DNA of 64,000 nt from Shewanella sp. MBTL60-007 (lineage in GTDB: Bacteria; Pseudomonadota; Gammaproteobacteria; Enterobacterales; Shewanellaceae): the NCBI RefSeq assembly GCF_019654915.1, contig NZ_BPET01000012.1:1-64000 (forward strand), read 5' to 3'. The translations under genes were made by a program, and so were the position numbers. Shown here piece by piece: positions 50,339 through 59,463 of this stretch; position 1 is the stretch's first letter, and every line of letters begins with the position of its first letter. The notes beneath the pieces are model-generated. The model ran no database searches. It saw nothing but the letters and a program-made list of their open reading frames with translations, and was not told the DNA's origin.

Positions 50339-51448
50339 ATGAATAACAGTTTTTACATAGGCTTGATGTCCGGCACTAGCATGGACGGTGTCGATGCGGT
50401 ATTGGTTAATTTTGAAGGCGATAAGCCAAGCCTTATCGCCTCTCATACCGAGGCGCTTCCAAAAGCGCTTTTGAGCAGTCTACAAAAGCTTTGTCTGCCA
50501 GGAAACGATGAGATAAACCGTCTCGGTCACTTAGATCGCGCCATGGGTAAGCTTTTCGCTAAAGCAGTCAATGCCCTGCTGGAAAAAGCTCAGGTCGATA
50601 AATCACAAGTCATCGCCATCGGCAGCCACGGTCAAACCGTACGCCATATGCCCAACCTTGAGATGGGCTTTACCCTGCAAATTGGCGATCCCAATACCAT
50701 CGCCATCGAAACGGGTATCGATGTCGTTGCTGATTTTAGACGCAAAGATGTCGCTCTAGGTGGGCAAGGGGCACCACTGGTCCCAGCCTTCCATCAACAT
50801 GTATTTGCCAGCCCAAACCACAAGCGCATCATTCTCAATATTGGTGGTATCGCCAATGTCACTTACCTGCCGGGAAACACCCAAGATGTCACAGGTTTTG
50901 ATACCGGACCAGGTAATGGATTGAGCGATGCATGGATCCAGCATCAACTTGGGCAGCCATTTGATAAAGATGGGGCTTGGGCTAAGTCGGGCACCACAGA
51001 TCAAAAGATGTTGCAACACCTACTGTCTCACCCCTACTTTGCTCTCTCCGCTCCTAAGAGCACCGGTCGCGAGCTATTTAACCAAGCTTGGGCTGAGCAG
51101 CAGCTATCTGAATTCAGCCATTTAAGTGAGGCTGATATTCAATCGACTTTACTGGACTTAACCTGCTACAGCATCGCCAACGATGCGCTTAATTTATCTG
51201 AAAATGGTGAGCTTTATGTCTGTGGTGGCGGCGCCTATAACTGTGAATTGATGCACCGACTACGTAAACTCCTGCCAAACTATAAGGTCGTCACCACTTC
51301 AGAACTTGGCATAGATCCCCAGTGGGTCGAGGGTATCGCCTTTGCTTGGCTAGCGATGCGATATTATCGAGGCCTGCCGGGTAACCTCCCCGCTGTCACA
51401 GGCGCTTCTAGAGAAGCAGTGCTTGGCGCCTTCTTCCCAGCCGCTTAA
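50339..51448 (+). CDS. anmK: Anhydro-N-acetylmuramic acid kinase AnmK
   Basis: AnmK phosphorylates 1,6-anhydro-N-acetylmuramic acid, returning cell-wall fragments to metabolism. The 369 residues equal the E. coli length and carry '[15 protein letters not shown]', '[21 protein letters not shown]' and '[14 protein letters not shown]'. The open frame runs 17 codons further upstream, but the ATG at 50339 matches the family start. It follows an M23 peptidase that releases peptidoglycan material, a sensible pairing for recycling. Confidence 0.97.
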   Translation: MNNSFYIGLMSGTSMDGVDAVLVNFEGDKPSLIASHTEALPKALLSSLQKLCLPGNDEINRLGHLDRAMGKLFAKAVNALLEKAQVDKSQVIAIGSHGQTVRHMPNLEMGFTLQIGDPNTIAIETGIDVVADFRRKDVALGGQGAPLVPAFHQHVFASPNHKRIILNIGGIANVTYLPGNTQDVTGFDTGPGNGLSDAWIQHQLGQPFDKDGAWAKSGTTDQKMLQHLLSHPYFALSAPKSTGRELFNQAWAEQQLSEFSHLSEADIQSTLLDLTCYSIANDALNLSENGELYVCGGGAYNCELMHRLRKLLPNYKVVTTSELGIDPQWVEGIAFAWLAMRYYRGLPGNLPAVTGASREAVLGAFFPAA

Positions 51449-51470
51449 CCCTACGAATTAAGGGCTATTA

Positions 51471-51504
51471 TGCAGCATAAGCTAATACAATAGCTTATGC
51501 TGCA
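51471..51504. terminator. Perfect 14-bp hairpin between anmK and the regulator gene
   Basis: TGCAGCATAAGCTA and TAGCTTATGCTGCA flank a 6-base loop. The regulator stop codon lies at 51482-51484 inside the stem. It probably ends both convergent transcripts, although neither side has a long T run. Confidence 0.65.
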
Positions 51505-53632
51505 GCTTAATCACATCACGTTTGTAGTTCTGGGAAAGAGTCATCAGCAGACTATTGCGACTCGCTACATAGCTCATGGCTCCTGAGCGCGGAATACTTC
51601 CCGATGGTAACTTTAAGATAGGTGTAATAAGCCCAGTGTTAAAACGCCAAAAGTTAATCAACTGAAATCCACTGCGACTCGTTCTAAAGTAGATCCCTTT
51701 ATCGGCCGCAACCCAGTTGTAGCCTTCACCAAAATAGTTAGCACTAATCAGCTCACTTGGCTGACCAGGGTTCGATAGCGACAACATCCACAGCCCCCGC
51801 TTGCCAAGCTGAGTAAAGACTAACTTATCTTCGGCTATCATCTTACCCAAACGCATATCGATAGGGCTAATGACCTTAGGTAAGCGGTTATCGAGATAGA
51901 ACTCTGTGATACCGTCTTTACTGCTAGCCAGCACCATATCATCATTCCAGCCCCAGCTTGGGCGGTTGTGATCGAGATAGGGGGTCGCAAGAATACTGAT
52001 ATTAGAGGTTCTCATATCCAGCACATGGATCTTATTACCCTCATTTTTATCATCCGGCGCTAAAAAAGCGACCTTAGTACCATCATGGGACCAGCTAGGG
52101 TACGCTACTCGACGCTTAAGATCCGTATGCTGGCGTCTTTGATTACCATCGGCATCACTGGACCAAATCTCATTAAAACCAGTTTCATTGGATACATAGA
52201 CGATACGCTGGGTAACCGAAGAGTAATCGGGATTTCGATAACTGTATTCGACCTGTAACAGTGGAAAAGTCGCAGTGGGGATAGACTGCTCCAGCGCAAA
52301 CGATGCCACCTGATAATCCCGCATATAATTGGAATACACCAACTCATCGCTGTTAGGGATTGAACGAGGGTAACTCATGCCTTCCACCTCTAACGGCAAG
52401 ATCTGCTTGTCGTCAATACCCACAATATAGCCGTTTCTGACCCCTGAATTTTCGGTACTAAAGATCAGCCGTTCACTGTCTTGATGCCAGCTAAGTCCGC
52501 GAATATCCTCTAAACCAAAGGTTAAACGTTGCTCCTCACCTGTTTGAGTATGCAATATAAAGATATCTTCGGAGATGTTACCGAAACGCCGAGCAACCGC
52601 GAGCCAGTTTCCATCGGGACTGAAGGCTATATCGCGGTCGCGATAGCTACAGTTTTCAGTACAAGATAAGCGTTTAGGCCCTTCGCCTTCGTTAGCCAGA
52701 GACAGCTCATACAAGCCTGAGCCGAAACCTTCACTAGCATCCCAAATATAAACTAAACGACTTGCATCGGGAGCGATATCGATAGCCGAGCTGTAGGTGT
52801 AACACTCACCCAATTTTAGTGCTTCATTACTATCTAAATTGAGCTTAGTCAGGTAACACTTATTCTCACTCCTATGCTCGGAGCCGTAATACAGTGCACT
52901 ACCGTCAGGGCTCCATACGGCTCTTATCTCGGCAGTCTTTGTCGAGGTGAGTCGCTTAGGGGTTTCTGCGGGGTTTTGCAGATCTTTAAGATAAAGGCTC
53001 GCGTACCTGTTACTGCCACGACTACCATAAACTAACCAGCGACCATCGGGAGAAACCGCAGGATAAAGCTCTGATCCCGCGGCGGTGGTCAAGTTCTGCT
53101 TGGTGGTGGGAACATACCGAATACTGTCTTGGTAGAGGTGATAGCCTAAAGCCACAGTAATCACACAGACAAATAACCCACCAGCTAAGGTGAATGTTCG
53201 ATTAAGCCGAGTTAGCTGTTTGATTTTTTGCTGCGCTTGCTGCAACAGATCCGGTTCATCCACCAAGTCAGCATCATTAAACTCAGGTTCAAGCAGTAAA
53301 CGGTAACCCATCTTACGCACGGTTTCGATAACTTGCTCGCCACTAGCGCCTTGATTAAGGTGTTTACGCAGATGCCAGATAGCGTTCGTTAACGCTTTAC
53401 TTCCCACATAACGATTCCCCTCCCAAATAGTGTCAATTAACTCCTCTCGAGTCACAACCTTTGGGTATTGCCGCGCAAGGTAACTTAATACTTCAATAAA
53501 TTTCGGTTGAATGGAGACCTTGTTAGAAGGTTCAGTATTGGACGTAGCATCAGAAAAGTTAAGGCTATTGTCGCTAGGGCTAACCTCACACTGGCCTAAT
53601 TTAAACGGCGCCTCTTTTCTTATCTCTAGCAT
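51482..53632 (-). CDS. CadC/ToxR-type membrane regulator with periplasmic beta-propeller
   Basis: This 716-residue protein has an N-terminal OmpR/PhoB-type winged helix (about 10-115: 'FIEVLSYLARQYPKVVTREELIDTIW' and 'VIETVRKMGYRLL'), one membrane helix (about 147-165), and a periplasmic part with PD40/TolB-like repeats, such as 'YPAVSPDGRWLVYGSRG', 'AVWSPDGSALYYGSE' and 'IAFSPDGNWLAVARRFG'. The design suits a one-component sensor: the propeller binds a signal and the DNA-binding domain acts on nearby promoters. It is divergent from a TonB receptor and peptidase locus, its most likely target. Its ligand is unknown. Two TTCACAT repeats lie before it. Confidence 0.88.
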   Translation of the reverse strand: MLEIRKEAPFKLGQCEVSPSDNSLNFSDATSNTEPSNKVSIQPKFIEVLSYLARQYPKVVTREELIDTIWEGNRYVGSKALTNAIWHLRKHLNQGASGEQVIETVRKMGYRLLLEPEFNDADLVDEPDLLQQAQQKIKQLTRLNRTFTLAGGLFVCVITVALGYHLYQDSIRYVPTTKQNLTTAAGSELYPAVSPDGRWLVYGSRGSNRYASLYLKDLQNPAETPKRLTSTKTAEIRAVWSPDGSALYYGSEHRSENKCYLTKLNLDSNEALKLGECYTYSSAIDIAPDASRLVYIWDASEGFGSGLYELSLANEGEGPKRLSCTENCSYRDRDIAFSPDGNWLAVARRFGNISEDIFILHTQTGEEQRLTFGLEDIRGLSWHQDSERLIFSTENSGVRNGYIVGIDDKQILPLEVEGMSYPRSIPNSDELVYSNYMRDYQVASFALEQSIPTATFPLLQVEYSYRNPDYSSVTQRIVYVSNETGFNEIWSSDADGNQRRQHTDLKRRVAYPSWSHDGTKVAFLAPDDKNEGNKIHVLDMRTSNISILATPYLDHNRPSWGWNDDMVLASSKDGITEFYLDNRLPKVISPIDMRLGKMIAEDKLVFTQLGKRGLWMLSLSNPGQPSELISANYFGEGYNWVAADKGIYFRTSRSGFQLINFWRFNTGLITPILKLPSGSIPRSGAMSYVASRNSLLMTLSQNYKRDVIKLQHKLLY

Positions 53633-53983
53633 CTGAACCCCAATCTATCGTTATCTTTTTTAATCCCCTAGCATCAACAGAAGGGATGCTTCACATCTAT
53701 TTCACATAGATAAAACTATTGACTCGCACACAAAACATACACTAAGTCAATGAAAATATAAACAATAGATATTAAATAGACATATAAACAACAAATAAAC
53801 GACCCGCCTTCGATTGCTGCAAAGTAACAAATAAATTACAACTGGCTGCAGTTGACTACCAGCAGAATTTCAATTGGAAACTCGACAGTATTCCCCCTAG
53901 GAATGACTCACTTTAATCGGCTTAACAATAGATAAATACGGTTTGGGTGTTTAGGGAAATTATAAAAATAAGGACTGCAATCA
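53633..53983. other. Divergent promoter region of the regulator and TonB receptor
   Basis: This 351-bp AT-rich region separates the regulator (minus) and receptor (plus). Two direct repeats TTCACAT begin at 53690 and 53701, 11 bp apart, near the regulator start. The receptor ribosome site (AAGGA) is at the right end. No ORF is seen. Confidence 0.5.
53690..53707. promoter_or_regulatory. Tandem TTCACAT repeats
   Basis: TTCACAT occurs at 53690-53696 and 53701-53707, one helical turn apart, about 60 bp upstream of the regulator start. CadC/ToxR-type proteins often bind such tandem sites, so autoregulation is possible. Confidence 0.4.
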
Positions 53984-56743
53984 ATGAAAACAAAACTCTC
54001 AGCATTGAGCCTAGCCATCAGTATGGCAGCGCTAACCCCCTCAACCTTGTTTGCGGCCGAAGCGGCAGACAAGAGTGACGCTAAACAAGAGATGGAAAAA
54101 ATTGAGGTTACAGGCTCACGTATTAAACGTGCCGACTTCGAAGGCGTGGCACCAGTAACAGTTATTACCGCCGATGATATTGCCAACAGTGGCCTCAACT
54201 CAATTTCAGAAGTGCTGCAATCATCTGTTGCGAACACTGGCGGTTCATTAAACGGCGAAAGCGATGGTTATACCGATAGCGCAAGCTCTGTCAACTTACG
54301 CGGTATGGGCGCAAACCGAACTTTGGTATTAATTAACGGCCGTCGTCAAGCCTCTTTCCCTAGTGCGGCAGGTGGCACATCAAACTTTGTTGACGTCTCA
54401 GACATCCCTACAGCAGCCGTACAGCGTATTGAAATTTTAACTGGCGGCGCATCGGCTATTTACGGCTCTGACGCAGTCGGTGGTGTAGTGAACATCATCT
54501 TAAAGCAGAGTTATGAAGGCGCTAAAGTCGCCGCTAAGTATACCGAGCCCACTCAAGGTGGCGGTGAACAGCTAGATCTATCTTACCTACAAGGCTTTAA
54601 TACCGACAAGAGTCAAACCTTATTGATGCTTGAATATAAGAAAGTCGAGTCGATTCAGACTTATCAGCGTGATGACTTGTATAGCCCTGCTTACTATGAA
54701 AATGAAGATGGAGTCCTTACTTGGGGTGCAGGCCCTTACGGCGATGCAGCGCCTTCAAGTTGGTCGTCAAGGATTACCGATTACAGCAAGGTTTATCACG
54801 AAGATAAGTACGTTAACCTCAGCGAGCAACAATGTAGCGACCTCTTTGGCGATAAAGGGATTTATAGACCCGCGTACAGATATGGCTGCTACTACGACAA
54901 GTATGCAGACCGCGGCCTTCAGTCTGCATATGACCGTGTCAACCTCGTTCTAAACTCGACCTACGACTTAAACGATGATTGGCAGCTCTACGGCATGCTC
55001 AACGCCTCTTATAAAGAGTCGACTAAGTACAAAGATGAAAAGGGTTTCGGCACCAGTATTTATCAAGATGAAGCAACCGGTGCACTCAGTTATGACAAAT
55101 ACGAGTTTGAAGATGACAACCGCTTCTATCTTGCTCGTAGAATGGAAGAGTATCCTGGGCCGCGTACCTATGATACCCAAAACACTAAAGCTGCAATCTC
55201 GTTTGGCGCCGACGGAACTATTGGCGAGTATGAGTTAGATCTTTCTTGGTCAAGCAGCTACAACAAGTATGAGAAGCAAAACCACCATATGGTAAGCGCC
55301 GATGCACTACTCGATATTGTGACCTTCGACCCAAACGATGCCGACCCATCAAAGTGGTATCCACATAACGAGCTAACTGCCGAGCAAGCCAACTTGTTAA
55401 TAGCTGATTCGACCAAAAACTCAGATTCAAGCATGCACCAGTTCCAAGCGGTATTTACTGGTGATTTAATGGAGCTGCCAGCAGGTACTGTAGGCTTTGC
55501 AACCACTGCTGAGTGGGCTCGTGAAAGCTACGAAGATACACTAGATGAAGTCACATCAAGTGGCGGTTTAATCGGTATGGGTGGCACAGGTGGTAAGGGC
55601 GATCGTGATCGCGTTGCCGTAGCGGGTGAAGTACAAATCCCACTACTTGCCGACATCACAGGGGTTAAGTCATTAGATCTATCTGCAGCGCTGCGTTACG
55701 ACCAATACCTAGATGATTCTGATGTTGGCGGCGCAACCACGCCACAGGTGGGGCTATCATATCGCCCAATAGATGAAGTCATGGTTCGTGCTAACTGGGG
55801 TAAGAGCTTTAGAGCACCGGACATGCACCGCCTATATGCAGGTCGAACTATTGGATTTGGTGGAACCGAATACCCACATCCCACTATTCCCAATGAGATT
55901 TATGAAGATGATTACCGCTCAATTACTCAAGGTAACTTGAACCTTGAAGAGGAAAAGGGTGAGTTCTGGAACCTAGGTTTTGTGGCTAATATTACAGACA
56001 ATGCCGATATCACTGTCGACTGGTGGAACATTGAGCTTGAAGGTGCGGTAAAGACTATCTCAACCGATGAGATGCTAGCCGATCCAGCTTATTATCAAAC
56101 TGGTAATTACAACAGCTGTGAAGAGATGGATGTCGTCGGTTACCTAACTGAATTTGATGATGACAATATCGAGAACATCGCCTGTATGCGTAAAGGCCCC
56201 ATCAACAGCGCCTATGAAGCCTCTGAAGGTATCGATACCAGCTTTAACTATCAGTTCCCTGAAACGACTATCGGTGATTTTAAATTTAAAGTTGCCGCCT
56301 CTTACTTAATCAAGAAAGAGTACCAAGAACGTGTTGATAGTGAAATTGAAGAGCAGACAGAAACCGATTACTTCCCTAAGTGGAAAGGTAATGCAAGCTT
56401 AAGCTGGAACTATCAAGACTTCAGTGCAACCGTTGCTTACTACTACACTGGAGAAGCACAGGGTGTCGACCTGTTCGAATACCTAGATGAAAATGGTGAT
56501 GATGTTGAGTCTATGGAAACCGATACCTTAGACGCCTATCAAATCGTCAACATTACATTGAGCTACAACGCGCCTTGGGATGGTAAGTTCACCGCTGGTG
56601 TTAAAAACCTAACCGATGAGATGCCACCTTTATACGATGTCCGTAACGACAAGCATAATGACTGGCCTTTCTATGAAGAGGACAACAGTAGCTACTCAGC
56701 AGTCGGCCGCAGTGTCTTCTTTGGTTACTCACAGAAGTTCTAA
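53984..56743 (+). CDS. TonB-dependent outer-membrane receptor
   Basis: This 919-residue protein has a signal peptide ending 'TLFAAEA' and a plug domain: 'EKIEVTGSRIKRADFEGVAPVTVITADDI' fragment, 'VNLRGMGANRTLVLINGRRQ' and 'IEILTGGASAIYGSDAVGGVVNIIL'. A long beta-barrel follows and ends in Phe ('FFGYSQKF'). It belongs to the large receptor type common in Shewanella and Alteromonadales that takes up peptides, oligosaccharides or cofactors rather than only siderophores. Its partners here, an S9 peptidase and a phosphatase, suggest a peptide or phosphorylated substrate. AAGGA lies before the ATG. Confidence 0.93.
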   Translation: MKTKLSALSLAISMAALTPSTLFAAEAADKSDAKQEMEKIEVTGSRIKRADFEGVAPVTVITADDIANSGLNSISEVLQSSVANTGGSLNGESDGYTDSASSVNLRGMGANRTLVLINGRRQASFPSAAGGTSNFVDVSDIPTAAVQRIEILTGGASAIYGSDAVGGVVNIILKQSYEGAKVAAKYTEPTQGGGEQLDLSYLQGFNTDKSQTLLMLEYKKVESIQTYQRDDLYSPAYYENEDGVLTWGAGPYGDAAPSSWSSRITDYSKVYHEDKYVNLSEQQCSDLFGDKGIYRPAYRYGCYYDKYADRGLQSAYDRVNLVLNSTYDLNDDWQLYGMLNASYKESTKYKDEKGFGTSIYQDEATGALSYDKYEFEDDNRFYLARRMEEYPGPRTYDTQNTKAAISFGADGTIGEYELDLSWSSSYNKYEKQNHHMVSADALLDIVTFDPNDADPSKWYPHNELTAEQANLLIADSTKNSDSSMHQFQAVFTGDLMELPAGTVGFATTAEWARESYEDTLDEVTSSGGLIGMGGTGGKGDRDRVAVAGEVQIPLLADITGVKSLDLSAALRYDQYLDDSDVGGATTPQVGLSYRPIDEVMVRANWGKSFRAPDMHRLYAGRTIGFGGTEYPHPTIPNEIYEDDYRSITQGNLNLEEEKGEFWNLGFVANITDNADITVDWWNIELEGAVKTISTDEMLADPAYYQTGNYNSCEEMDVVGYLTEFDDDNIENIACMRKGPINSAYEASEGIDTSFNYQFPETTIGDFKFKVAASYLIKKEYQERVDSEIEEQTETDYFPKWKGNASLSWNYQDFSATVAYYYTGEAQGVDLFEYLDENGDDVESMETDTLDAYQIVNITLSYNAPWDGKFTAGVKNLTDEMPPLYDVRNDKHNDWPFYEEDNSSYSAVGRSVFFGYSQKF

Positions 56744-56821
56744 TCTCGTTATTTCCCAAGCAAGTTGCAGGCATTGAACTCAACTTGTTTGGGAGTAAAT
56801 CTCCCTTTTATTACGAGAAAC

Positions 56822-56849
56822 AAGCGCCCAATTTTGGGCGCTTATTTTT
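56822..56849 (+). terminator. Terminator after the TonB receptor gene
   Basis: AAGCGCCC (56822-56829) and GGGCGCTT (56836-56843) form a perfect 8-bp stem, followed by ATTTTT. It lies 79 bp past the receptor stop and 36 bp before the peptidase start, so part of the transcript may stop here and reduce downstream expression. Confidence 0.8.
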
Positions 56850-56884
56850 CCCGCAGCTATCTTTCCTATTATCAGGAGATAAGA

Positions 56885-59404
56885 ATGTCTCGAAACTCGC
56901 TCTTAATGTGTGCCCTGATAGCCATCAACTTGTTGCTGTTATTCAGCTCAAATGCGATGAGCAATAGTTACCAATTACCAAGTCAAGCTCTACAAGATGT
57001 CGTGGAGCAAACAAAGAATGTAAGCACTCGCTTATCTCGAGACAAAAAATGGCTTGCGATATTAACGCCAAGAAAACACCTTTCAATCGAAACCTTAGCC
57101 CAGAGCGAACTCAAGCTTGCAGGCCTTAGAGTCTCACCGGAACAACTAATCCCAAGCCGAATCAAGTACAGCTATTTGAGTGTCGAGCTAATTAATCTAA
57201 ATCAGCTAACAGCTAATGCAAAGCCTATTACCATACCACTACCAAGCGGGATGCTATTGGCCAATGTCAGCTTTTCTCCTAACAGCCAATACTTGAGCTA
57301 TATGGGCTTAACCGAGCAAGGCGCCGATCTATTTATTTACGATCTCGTAAAACGGCAAAGCCATAAACTCAATTCAGCAAAGCTCAATGCCACCCTTGGC
57401 CTTAAATATATCTGGAGAAATGACAGCAAGGGAGTATTCACTAACCTTGCAACGCCTGTTTTTAAAACAAAAGAACAAGTTGCCATCGCGCCCAACATCA
57501 GCGAAACCTCAGGTAAGAAAGCGCCACGCAGAACCTATCAAGACCTGCTTAAAAATCCACAAGATGAAGCCGAATTTGCCGCCCTAACCACAAGCCAGTT
57601 GGCCTTTATCTCACTTAATGGCGATGTTCAGCCCATCGGCAATCCCGCCATCAATATCAGCTACAGTCTGTCGCCAAACGATAAATATTTAGTGGTAAAA
57701 CGTATCGCAGCGCCGTTTTCTTATATGGTGAAATACTACGACTTTGCTCAGTCGGTAGAACTGTACAGCCATACGGGTGACAAGCTGAAAACATTGGCGC
57801 AGTTAGAGAGTAGTGAATACCGCCCACCAGGGAGCGACTCGGTACGCCAAGGTCCACGCATGATCCATTGGCGCAGTGATAAACCCGACACCCTCGCCTT
57901 TGTTCAAGCCCTCGATAAAGGCGACAGCCGCATTAAAGTCGCCTACCGCGATCAACTACTACAGCTAAAAGCACCTTTTAATCAAAAGCCTGTGCCACTA
58001 ACCAAGACCCCATGGCGGATCAGTAAAATAGAGTGGGGAGAACAAGACACAGCCCTTATCACTGAGCGACAATCAGATAAAAAGCAGATGCGCGTGAGTT
58101 TGCTAGATACCTCACCTAGCAGCGACCAACAGCTATCTACTTGGTATCAAAAAGCGATCCGCGACACCTATAATGCCCCTGGTAGTCTTTATCGCCAGAA
58201 TGCCAAGCTCAATGGCCAACACTTGGGGCGAGTCTTCAAGCTATATAACAATCACCTACTGCACTATGGTCTTGGAGCTTCACCTCAGGGTTATCAACCT
58301 TTTTTAAAGTCCTCACCACTGGCCTCTATTGAGGGGGAGCAAAACATCGCTAAGCCAAGCACCCTCTGGCAGTCATCAAAGGAACAGTTAGAAAGGGTGA
58401 AATATATTGTTAAGCTTGAACCACTCACGCTGATTATCAGCAGGCAAAGCCCTGATACGCCATCACACCTAGTCATGCTAGAGGTGGAGTCTGGTAACGA
58501 GCAACTACTATATCAAAACCCCCATCAGCTAGAGGCATATCAAGGCATGACCCGCCAATTGGTAAACTTCAAACGTGATGACGGCTTACCATTATCGGGT
58601 GTGCTTTATCTGCCCGCAGGTTACCGCGCTGAAGATGGGCCATTACCTGTGTTGATGTGGGCCTATCCCAGAGAATTCAAAAATGCCGAAGTCGCGGGCC
58701 AAGTTAACTATTCGCCCAATCAATATAATCAAATTAGCACTAAGGGCCCTGTAGCCTACACAGCTAAAGGTTTTGCCATCTTCGATAAGGTTGCCATGCC
58801 GATAGTGGGTGAAGGCAGTAACAAACCCAACGATAGCTTTCGCCGTCAGTTGGTTGCCAATGCCAAAGCAGCCATCGACACATTAGTGGAGATGGGGATT
58901 GCCGACAGGGAACGTGTTGCCATAGGCGGCCACTCCTATGGTGCCTTTATGGTGGCGAATCTGCTGGCACACTCCGATCTGTTTGCCGCAGGTATTGCAA
59001 GGAGCGGAGCATACAACCGCACGCTCACCCCCTTTGGTTTTCAGCATGAAAAACGTAACTTCTGGGAGGCACCTAGCCTCTATCAGCAGATGTCGCCCTT
59101 TACCCATGCCGACAAGATAGATGAGCCAATACTGCTGATGCATGGCGAAATGGACTCAAACTCAGGCACCTACCCAATGCAATCGGCCAGACTATTCAAG
59201 GCGATAAGAGGTCTAGGAGGGCAAGCTCGCTTAGTGACCTTCCCCTATGAGAGCCATAGCTATAAGGCTAAAGAGTCGATTATGCACATGTTATGGGAGC
59301 AAGAAAACTGGCTAGAGCGTTACCTGAAAAGCCCAACACTTGCCAGAGGAAGTGCCCACTTCTCACCTGACCAGCCGGATAAATCACAAGTGACATTTCA
59401 TTAA
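56885..59404 (+). CDS. Exported S9-family (glutamyl endopeptidase-like) serine peptidase
   Basis: This 839-residue protein has a signal peptide ('LIAINLLLLFSSNAMS'), a long beta-propeller-like N-terminal part and a C-terminal alpha/beta-hydrolase domain. The catalytic triad is Ser684 ('GGHSYGAFM'), Asp757 ('HGEMDSNSG') and His791 ('YESHSY'). The stretch 'AAGIARSGAYNRTLTPFGFQ' is very close to the glutamyl endopeptidase branch (S9D) that cuts after Glu. I chose the ATG at 56885 with AGGAG upstream. It probably digests peptides in the periplasm that enter through the receptor. Confidence 0.9.
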   Translation: MSRNSLLMCALIAINLLLLFSSNAMSNSYQLPSQALQDVVEQTKNVSTRLSRDKKWLAILTPRKHLSIETLAQSELKLAGLRVSPEQLIPSRIKYSYLSVELINLNQLTANAKPITIPLPSGMLLANVSFSPNSQYLSYMGLTEQGADLFIYDLVKRQSHKLNSAKLNATLGLKYIWRNDSKGVFTNLATPVFKTKEQVAIAPNISETSGKKAPRRTYQDLLKNPQDEAEFAALTTSQLAFISLNGDVQPIGNPAINISYSLSPNDKYLVVKRIAAPFSYMVKYYDFAQSVELYSHTGDKLKTLAQLESSEYRPPGSDSVRQGPRMIHWRSDKPDTLAFVQALDKGDSRIKVAYRDQLLQLKAPFNQKPVPLTKTPWRISKIEWGEQDTALITERQSDKKQMRVSLLDTSPSSDQQLSTWYQKAIRDTYNAPGSLYRQNAKLNGQHLGRVFKLYNNHLLHYGLGASPQGYQPFLKSSPLASIEGEQNIAKPSTLWQSSKEQLERVKYIVKLEPLTLIISRQSPDTPSHLVMLEVESGNEQLLYQNPHQLEAYQGMTRQLVNFKRDDGLPLSGVLYLPAGYRAEDGPLPVLMWAYPREFKNAEVAGQVNYSPNQYNQISTKGPVAYTAKGFAIFDKVAMPIVGEGSNKPNDSFRRQLVANAKAAIDTLVEMGIADRERVAIGGHSYGAFMVANLLAHSDLFAAGIARSGAYNRTLTPFGFQHEKRNFWEAPSLYQQMSPFTHADKIDEPILLMHGEMDSNSGTYPMQSARLFKAIRGLGGQARLVTFPYESHSYKAKESIMHMLWEQENWLERYLKSPTLARGSAHFSPDQPDKSQVTFH

Positions 59405-59463
59405 AAAAGCCGATGGTTAACAGAGTTAGCCATCGATTTATTGACATTAAGGATAGCCAGATT

